Assembly: GCA_027081495.1 (NCBI GenBank)
Contig: JALWKJ010000084.1
Location: 1-19,949, forward strand
DNA from: Campylobacterales bacterium
Lineage (GTDB): Bacteria > Campylobacterota > Campylobacteria > Campylobacterales > QNZT01
Direction of reading: 5' to 3'
DNA length: 19,949 bases
A model generated the notes under the pieces. It was given only the letters and a program-made list of their open reading frames with translations. It did no database searches and was not told where the DNA came from. Each line of letters starts with the position of its first letter. The first letter of the stretch is position 1. Shown piece after piece: positions 15,298 through 19,949 of this stretch. The position numbers were made by a program, and so were the translations under genes.

Positions 15298-16267
15298 CTA
15301 TCCATAAGCCTTTTTTCTTCTTCTTTTCTTCTTTAACTTCATGCCTTCTTGGTTCATAAAAAAACGGTCTTTTGGAGGCATGAGGATTGTGACAATCCGT
15401 ACAACTTCCGTTACTTGACGCCGCACATTTAGATCCCGGCTTCTTCGTCGTTATAACTTTATCTCCATGACAAGTCGTACAAAGCTTTTTGACTTTTAAT
15501 CTCACAAAATACTTATTTGGAGTCGCATGGGGATCATGACATCTATTGCATCTTCCCACCAAAACCGGCTCATGTTTATACTTTTTGGAAAAAAACTTCT
15601 TACGAAACTTTTTATGACAATCAAAACACGATTGATTTAATTTTTTCGGTACGGGATATTTGGTATAAGGCGATCTGCTTTTATTGTGACAAGAGCTGCA
15701 AACCCAGTTTACGGATGGAGCGTGAGCGTATTTTTTTCCAAGAAAAATCGTTTTATGGCAATTATAACAGTTTGACTCTTTGGGATTTTCAAATGCTATG
15801 CCTTTTTTTTCGTTAGAGTTCATTTTGTGGCATCTCGAACAGAGTTTTTCACTTTTTGTCGTATGAAAATAGTTCTTTTTAAAATCGCCCGGGGGATATT
15901 TGTATCCGCGATACGGGGGAAATCTATAAAAGATTTCCAGCATCTTTTGAAACAATTTTTTCCCGTTTGCGTATGCTCTGACTATGATCGTATTTACGCC
16001 GTATTCAAGAATAATATTTTTACAATATACATCTTTTGAAGAAGTGACTTTTATCTCGTAAACATCGCCTGTTTCCGAAACGATTTTTAGTTTATCGACT
16101 TTATGATCGTCTATTTTTATCACGACCGTAACGCTATTTACATCTATAATGCTTTTGTTATACGGTCTTATGATCTCCACGGCATTGCCGCCCGCGCCAA
16201 AAAGCGAGGCGACAAATAAGAGCGCTACCAAAACCGACCGCTTAAAAAAAGTGCACTTTACAGACAT
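15290..16267 (-). CDS. Heptahaem cytochrome c with N-terminal Ig-like domain, periplasmic
   Basis: A 325-residue protein with a signal peptide (about 1-28, ending LFGAGGNA). Residues ~29-115 look like an Ig-like beta-sandwich (VEIIRPYNKSIIDVNSVTVVIKI; YCKNIILEYGVNTIIVRAY). Seven CxxCH sites follow: CSRCH, CYNCH, CSSCH, CFDCH, CNRCH, CTTCH, CTDCH. It aligns by eye over its full length with the 8-haem neighbour (shared FHxxxxSExxCSRCHKM start, KYxHEPxxxGxCNxCHDPHA). It lacks the final haem, which is replaced by a basic tail (EEKKKKKG). C281 is an additional cysteine before the last site. The ribosome site GGGAG lies at the end of the 12-haem gene, ten bases away. It is likely a periplasmic electron carrier; partners are inferred from the operon. 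Confidence 0.92.
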   Translation of the reverse strand: MSVKCTFFKRSVLVALLFVASLFGAGGNAVEIIRPYNKSIIDVNSVTVVIKIDDHKVDKLKIVSETGDVYEIKVTSSKDVYCKNIILEYGVNTIIVRAYANGKKLFQKMLEIFYRFPPYRGYKYPPGDFKKNYFHTTKSEKLCSRCHKMNSNEKKGIAFENPKESNCYNCHKTIFLGKKYAHAPSVNWVCSSCHNKSRSPYTKYPVPKKLNQSCFDCHKKFRKKFFSKKYKHEPVLVGRCNRCHDPHATPNKYFVRLKVKKLCTTCHGDKVITTKKPGSKCAASSNGSCTDCHNPHASKRPFFYEPRRHEVKEEKKKKKGLWIDE

Positions 16268-16277
16268 AAAACACTCC

Positions 16278-17870
16278 CTACTTTCTTTTACCTATACCGA
16301 CGGGACTGACTCTATCATAACTGAATTTCTTATGACAAGCGGGCTGACAAGAACCGCCGTTTTTAGTCTCAATATATCTAAGGGGAAATTTAACTCCGCC
16401 AAAAACGGTATAATCTCTTATAAGCTTTGGATATTTTGAAGCATGTTCATCATGGCACGCGCGACATGTTCTTCCTTTTCTCTCGTTTATGTGTAAAAAG
16501 TGTAGATTTACCTTACCGTCTCTGAAATTGGTTGTCTTTGTCGTAAACTGTTTTTTAATTTTCTCGACTTTGTGACATTTAAAACAGATAAATCCTTTTT
16601 TACTAAAGTTTCCGTAAAACTTTTTAGTATATGATTCTTTCAATATACTAAAATGGTTGGAGCCGTGAGGATTATGGCAAGCCGCGCAACCTCCTCTTTT
16701 CTCATGCTCTTTAATCGGCTTATGCCAGTGTTTATGAGTTTTGAGATGTTTTGCCATATTCATCATAGGTTCTTCGTCTTCATCGGACTTAAGCGATTTG
16801 TTATGACAATTTAGACATACGCTTATATGATCTTTTTTCAAAATATTTTTATATTTTGACGAGTGAGGATCGTGACACTCAAGGCATTTTTTGCCCTTAT
16901 GGACAATCGCGCCGTGCTGATATTTGACATTTTTATAGTTTATCCACTTTTTATCCATTTTATTTTTGTTATGGCACTTCATACAAAGTTGAAGATTACC
17001 GTCTTCGGATTTCAAAAGTTTTCTATATTTTGAACTATGATGTTCGTGACAATTGAGACAATTTTTCTCAACGGGCTTATGCTTGAACGCTTTGTTCATA
17101 TTTATCACTTTTTTGATACTCGTATCTTTTCTGGTGACATTATGACACTTTAGACATAAAGCGTTTATCGATTTGGCCTTGAGCAGTTTTTCCGTATTTG
17201 ACTGATGCGGATCATGACACTTGAAGCATTTCCCTTTTTCAACCGGCTTATGATCATAATTTCTTATATCTTTTCTTGGATGGCATTTGTAACACAATGC
17301 GACAATATTTTTCTTTGTAACCAATTTTCCGGGCATTGCGGTATCGCCGTCATGACATATCAGGCAAGCGCCCATTCTAAACGGTTCATGCAGATATTTT
17401 TTTAAGGGTCTGAATTTTTCAGGTAAATCTTCGAGTCTGACTCTTTTTACGAGTTTCGCTTCTATTTTTGAATGTTTAAGCTTTTTTTCTTCGATTGTCT
17501 GCGCTTCGATCGCCCTTGCCTCTTCCTCGGCAATAATTTTAGCTCTTTCTTGATCGAGTTTCTTTTTTTGCGCGAGTTTGAGTTCAAGCTCTTTGATGCG
17601 TTTTATCAGACTTTCGATTTTAGTTCTTTGTCCAGCTTCAAACTCTTTAGCGATTTTTGTGATATTGATCTCTCTAATCTCTTCATCGCTTACATTTAAA
17701 TCTATTCCGCTGAAATAGTAATCATGAGGGTCTTTTTGCATATTGGTGATAATATTTCCCATAATAGTGACAAATTTACCGAATTTTGTCGCTACATCAT
17801 ATTTGTAAAAAAACACCCCGCCGAGCGCAAGCAGTACAACTAAAATGATTGTCTTTAGATTTCTGGACAT
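16278..17870 (-). CDS. Membrane-anchored 12-haem cytochrome c with coiled-coil stalk
   Basis: A 530-residue protein. One N-terminal membrane segment (about 7-23) lacks an obvious cleavage site, so it should stay anchored in the inner membrane. A heptad-like, highly charged helix (about 62-140, e.g. IESLIKRIKELELKLAQKKK) looks like a coiled-coil stalk. The haem region (about 160-513) has eleven CxxCH sites: CLICH, CYKCH, CFKCH, CLKCH, CLNCH, CMKCH, CLECH, CLNCH, CAACH, CFKCH, CRACH. A last site is spaced C508-QPA-C512-H513 (CX3CH). Repeats of the HxPxxKGxCxxCHDPHxSxxxxLLK type mark it as built from paired-haem modules. The trihaem gene just upstream is a shortened relative. A bridge across the periplasm between the quinol dehydrogenase and outer-membrane cytochromes is inferred. 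Confidence 0.93.
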   Translation of the reverse strand: MSRNLKTIILVVLLALGGVFFYKYDVATKFGKFVTIMGNIITNMQKDPHDYYFSGIDLNVSDEEIREINITKIAKEFEAGQRTKIESLIKRIKELELKLAQKKKLDQERAKIIAEEEARAIEAQTIEEKKLKHSKIEAKLVKRVRLEDLPEKFRPLKKYLHEPFRMGACLICHDGDTAMPGKLVTKKNIVALCYKCHPRKDIRNYDHKPVEKGKCFKCHDPHQSNTEKLLKAKSINALCLKCHNVTRKDTSIKKVINMNKAFKHKPVEKNCLNCHEHHSSKYRKLLKSEDGNLQLCMKCHNKNKMDKKWINYKNVKYQHGAIVHKGKKCLECHDPHSSKYKNILKKDHISVCLNCHNKSLKSDEDEEPMMNMAKHLKTHKHWHKPIKEHEKRGGCAACHNPHGSNHFSILKESYTKKFYGNFSKKGFICFKCHKVEKIKKQFTTKTTNFRDGKVNLHFLHINERKGRTCRACHDEHASKYPKLIRDYTVFGGVKFPLRYIETKNGGSCQPACHKKFSYDRVSPVGIGKRK

Positions 17871-17882
17871 ATAGACTCCCGT

Positions 17883-17905
17883 CTAAAGGGTAAAAAACCC
17901 TTTAG
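17883..17905 (-). repeat. Hairpin at the 3' end of the trihaem cytochrome gene
   Basis: CTAAAGGG and CCCTTTAG form an exact 8-bp stem with a seven-base loop that overlaps the trihaem stop codon. No T-run follows on the minus strand. It may set relative expression of the genes on either side, or stabilise mRNA, rather than end transcription. Confidence 0.55.
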
Positions 17906-18438
17906 TGCTTTTCTTCATAAGGTCGTTTGATTACTACGCCGGTCGGAGTCTGAAATTCGCCTGCCGGGCACTCTTCTTCGATAACTTTGTTTCTAACCAG
18001 TTTTTTCCTATCCGCTTCGTGGGGACTGTGACATTTATTGCAGTTTAATTCAAAATCAACTTTTTTCACAGGCGGGTGGCATTTATAACAAAGAGACTCG
18101 ACATTTTTTGTGACCAGCGCGACGACTTTATCTTTCTTAGGAGCATGACAAACCAAACAAGCGCCCTGTCTAAACGGGGGATGCACAACTTCTTTAAACG
18201 GTTGAAACGCTTGCGGAAGCTCTTTTTCGTTTATAGATCTGCTTATGCCGGTATTGTTTTTAATATAGTCGATACTCAAATCATCGTGAAAATATTCCGC
18301 ATGCGGGTCTTTTGCCAGATTCGCGGCTATATTTTTATTTATTTCAAGAAACTTTCCGATTTTACTTCCTCCAAAAACTACCAGAAGTATTACGGCCGAT
18401 ACCAAGAGAATTAATGCTATTTTTTTTGCGTTACTCAT
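17902..18438 (-). CDS. Membrane-anchored trihaem cytochrome c, paralogue of the 12-haem protein
   Basis: A 178-residue protein preceded by AAGGAGT. It has an N-terminal membrane anchor (about 7-24) and a short linker, then three haem sites: C94LVCH98, C117YKCH121 and C133NKCH137. From KDPHAEYF through HPPFRQGACLVCH, LVTKNVESLCYKCHP and CNKCHSPHEADRKKLVR it follows the start of the 12-haem protein closely, but lacks the coiled-coil insert and everything after the third haem. Where the larger protein has its fourth haem site, this one has CPAGE (C157), so one cysteine remains but the second cysteine and histidine are gone. It is probably an inner-membrane-attached relay next to the quinol dehydrogenase encoded 15 bases upstream; partnership is inferred. 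Confidence 0.93.
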   Translation of the reverse strand: MSNAKKIALILLVSAVILLVVFGGSKIGKFLEINKNIAANLAKDPHAEYFHDDLSIDYIKNNTGISRSINEKELPQAFQPFKEVVHPPFRQGACLVCHAPKKDKVVALVTKNVESLCYKCHPPVKKVDFELNCNKCHSPHEADRKKLVRNKVIEEECPAGEFQTPTGVVIKRPYEEKH

Positions 18439-18453
18439 TTTACACTCCTTCTA

Positions 18454-19263
18454 CTATTCTTCGCTGAGTTCATCGGAAGTTTCTTCGATTTTCGGAAGAT
18501 GCTTCCCTAGTTGATAGTGCCCTACATATCTATGACAATCAACACATTGCGCTTTTTTCCATTTTTTGTCGTCTTTTACTTTTAGCTTATTAGAAAAATA
18601 TGCTTTATGCGCAATAAAAGGTTTACTTTTTAACTTAGTAGCTTTTAGTAGGTTTTCATGGCAGTGTAAACAACCCGAATCGTAAACGAAATGTCTTTTA
18701 TCCTCTCTTCTTTCAAACCAATCTATTTTGGAAGTATCGTGCGTAGTCTCAACCCATAAATCCCACATACCGGACTTACCTTTTTGTATCAAGTACCCTA
18801 TAAGCGATTCATGAGGGAGATGACAGTCGGCACATTTTGCGACAACACCTTTTTCGCCGAAACCTCCATGCAGACTGTTCCTATAAGCATCCGCCATCGG
18901 TTTCATCGAGTGACATGAACTACAAAACTGAACTCCGGAAGTTTTTTGGATAGCGATAGCGGATATAAAAGAGATAAGCATACCCAAACCGATAAAAGCG
19001 GCGGCAAAAATCAGATAAAACCCTAAACCTCTTTTCTTGGTTTTTTTAGTCTCACCGGCTTTTTCTTCGCTTGCGTTTGTGCGGGGCTTTGAAGCCTCGG
19101 CGCCTCTTATTTTACTTTCAAAAGGTTTCGCTTTTGCACTCTCTTCGGCTTTGGCTCTCGCCGATTTGAGTTTTGCCTTAGCCTCATCCTCAACATTTGT
19201 CTTGGCAGCTTGAAGTTTTGCTTTATCCTCTTCAATCTTGCCTTTAATGTCTTTCTTCTCCAT
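18454..19263 (-). CDS. NapC/NrfH/CymA-family tetrahaem quinol dehydrogenase with N-terminal extension
   Basis: A 269-residue protein. I choose the ATG at 19263, nine bases after AGGAGG; the GTG at 19269 would be only three bases away. One membrane helix (about 80-106, YLIFAAAFIGLGMLISFISAI) is followed by four haem sites: CSSCH with SMKPM after it, CADCH followed by LPH, CLHCH and CVDCH. CxSCHxM and CxDCHxPH are hallmarks of the NapC/NrfH/CymA family, which takes electrons from menaquinol and passes them to periplasmic cytochromes. Unusually, some 78 Lys/Ala/Glu-rich residues precede the membrane helix and should lie in the cytoplasm, probably as a coiled coil. It heads the multihaem operon, so it is the probable quinol-pool entry or exit point. 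No NrfA or NapA gene is in the window. Confidence 0.93.
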   Translation of the reverse strand: MEKKDIKGKIEEDKAKLQAAKTNVEDEAKAKLKSARAKAEESAKAKPFESKIRGAEASKPRTNASEEKAGETKKTKKRGLGFYLIFAAAFIGLGMLISFISAIAIQKTSGVQFCSSCHSMKPMADAYRNSLHGGFGEKGVVAKCADCHLPHESLIGYLIQKGKSGMWDLWVETTHDTSKIDWFERREDKRHFVYDSGCLHCHENLLKATKLKSKPFIAHKAYFSNKLKVKDDKKWKKAQCVDCHRYVGHYQLGKHLPKIEETSDELSEE

Positions 19264-19278
19264 TCTCACAGTCCTCCT

Positions 19279-19298
19279 TTTGTGATAATTTGTGATAA
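19279..19298 (-). repeat. Tandem 10-bp repeat just upstream of the multihaem operon
   Basis: TTTGTGATAA occurs twice back to back (plus-strand reading), directly before the AGGAGG of the first gene. One helical turn of spacing suits a regulator that binds head-to-tail. Read as minus-strand RNA it lies in the leader, so a translational role is also possible. Confidence 0.5.
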
Positions 19299-19366
19299 TA
19301 AAATTTAATCGGAATATTTTCGCCTAATTTCCCGACTAGATAAAATTAGTTTCCTAACGAAATGTA

Positions 19367-19375
19367 ATCATAGCA
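19367..19375 (-). promoter_or_regulatory. Candidate extended -10 promoter of the multihaem operon
   Basis: On the minus strand TGCTATGAT is an extended -10 element (TG, one base, five-of-six TATAAT match). The start would be near 19360, giving a leader of about 97 bases that includes the tandem 10-bp repeat. The DNA further upstream is AT-rich with no clear -35 box. Confidence 0.4.
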
Positions 19376-19510
19376 TAACTTAAATAAAAATAATATATAT
19401 TATCTGTTATTTAAACAATTTAGTCTTAAATATATAGATTTTGTTATATTACCTTTTATATATTTTATTATTAAACAAATTTTCTCTAAACCTTATGGAT
19501 TATATGAAAA

Positions 19511-19816
19511 TTATAATAAAGTTGTTTTTTCTATTGAAAGGTTGAAATTATTAATAAAATCTTTTATATAATAAATAAAAATCTTTTTTATCAATGGTTT
19601 TATATTCTCACAAATTTCTAATTTCCAACGATTTCAAGTTTTATTCTTATTTATCAATCAGGCTTTTTCTAAATTATCTATCTGTTTCTTAATTGCTGGA
19701 AAAGACTGATCTAGTTTATTTTCTAATTCTCTAGCTGATATTTTATCTTCCTTGAAAAAAAGATATTTAAGAATATCTGCTTTTGTCTTATTTCCAAAAA
19801 ATAAATCTAAATCCAT
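19511..19816 (-). pseudogene. Winged-helix regulator frame interrupted by two in-frame UGA codons
   Basis: The ATG at 19816 opens a 52-codon frame, MDLDLFFGNKTKADILKYLF and onward to FPAIKKQIDNLEKA, ending at TGA (19658-19660). Past that stop the same frame continues with LINKNKT, a second TGA (19634-19636), then NRWKLEICENIKPLIKKIF and on to TAA at 19511. Put together, the 101 codons read as one small winged helix-turn-helix protein of the ArsR-like 'LFGSKTRxxIL' type. Both TGA codons fall where glycine is expected: LEKA[G]LI after the recognition helix, and KT[G]NRW in the wing. In the standard code it is a broken gene or a 52-residue fragment. It would be intact if UGA meant glycine. The ribosome site is weak. 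No neighbouring gene links it to the cytochrome system. Confidence 0.6.
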
Positions 19817-19839
19817 CTTTTTTCATAAATAATAAATAA

Positions 19840-19949
19840 TTAATAAGGTTTTATAGAAAATGTTGTTTGTAAATTCATACTATATTTAGAAATCATAATA
19901 GGATTTATCTTTGAAACATAATTTATAGGATAAAAATTAGTCTTTATAC
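19840..19949 (-). CDS. Possible 3' end of a gene running out of the window
   Basis: A minus-strand frame is open from the window edge to TAA at 19840, giving 35 residues that end NLQTTFSIKPY. In DNA this AT-rich an open frame of that length is unlikely but not impossible by chance. It has no start inside the window and I recognise no family. It ends 24 bases before the winged-helix frame starts on the same strand, as in a small operon. Confidence 0.3.
   Translation of the reverse strand, partial: IKTNFYPINYVSKINPIMISKYSMNLQTTFSIKPY

Noticed and set aside
14155..17870. MtrA/MtrC-type decahaem conduit
   Set aside because: Haem counts are 7, 8 and 12, with Ig-like or coiled-coil front domains; no ten-haem protein is present.
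18454..19263. Naming the quinol dehydrogenase nrfH, napC or cymA
   Set aside because: The family is clear, but no NrfA, NapA or other dedicated partner is in the window and the N-terminal extension is atypical, so no symbol is justified.
19270..19949. Reading the whole window with UGA as glycine
   Set aside because: The response regulator (end 2281) and the NTF2-like gene (end 9985) use TGA at natural protein ends, so the main part of the window follows the standard bacterial code. Only the terminal frame raises the question.
1..19949. CRISPR arrays, tRNA or rRNA genes, insertion sequences
   Set aside because: No regularly spaced repeats, cloverleaf-like or rRNA-like stretches, transposase genes or terminal inverted repeats were seen on reading both strands.

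Overview
The window reads as one extracellular electron transfer locus from a Campylobacterota-like (epsilonproteobacterial) chromosome, ending in a different, very AT-rich stretch. The assignment rests on a single-chain CcsBA haem lyase of about 1070 residues, a histidine kinase with a HEINTPLS-type H-box, a periplasmic Cache-type sensor, extended -10 promoters with little -35, and an AT-rich genome with Lys/Ile-rich proteins. It is an inference; no rRNA or housekeeping gene is present to confirm it.

Layout. (1) 1-3455, plus strand: a small monohaem cytochrome c, then a tightly coupled sensor / OmpR-type response regulator / histidine kinase set. (2) 3552-4211: a secreted tetrahaem cytochrome with the pattern of OmcE-type filament subunits, with its own promoter and followed by a 28-bp perfect palindrome. 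(3) 4494-9985: NHL beta-propeller lipoprotein, parvulin-type peptidyl-prolyl isomerase, large outer-membrane beta-barrel, second NHL propeller, NTF2-like secreted protein. (4) 10089-13310: CcsBA cytochrome c synthetase, ending in a strong terminator that faces the next operon. (5) 19263-13333, minus strand: NapC/NrfH-family quinol dehydrogenase, trihaem, 12-haem, 7-haem and 8-haem cytochromes, and a small outer-membrane barrel. (6) 19270-19949: very AT-rich DNA with a winged-helix reading frame interrupted by two UGA codons at glycine positions, and the end of another frame.

Inferred working model: electrons leave the quinol pool through the NapC-like protein and cross the periplasm on the membrane-anchored 3- and 12-haem proteins and the Ig-like 7- and 8-haem proteins. 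They reach the outer membrane, where the large barrel and propeller/isomerase proteins export or assemble the tetrahaem cytochrome, possibly as a conductive filament. CcsBA attaches the haems (39 predicted sites across seven cytochromes). The two-component system next door is the obvious candidate regulator. The direction of flow (respiration to an outside acceptor, or uptake from an outside donor) cannot be decided from sequence.
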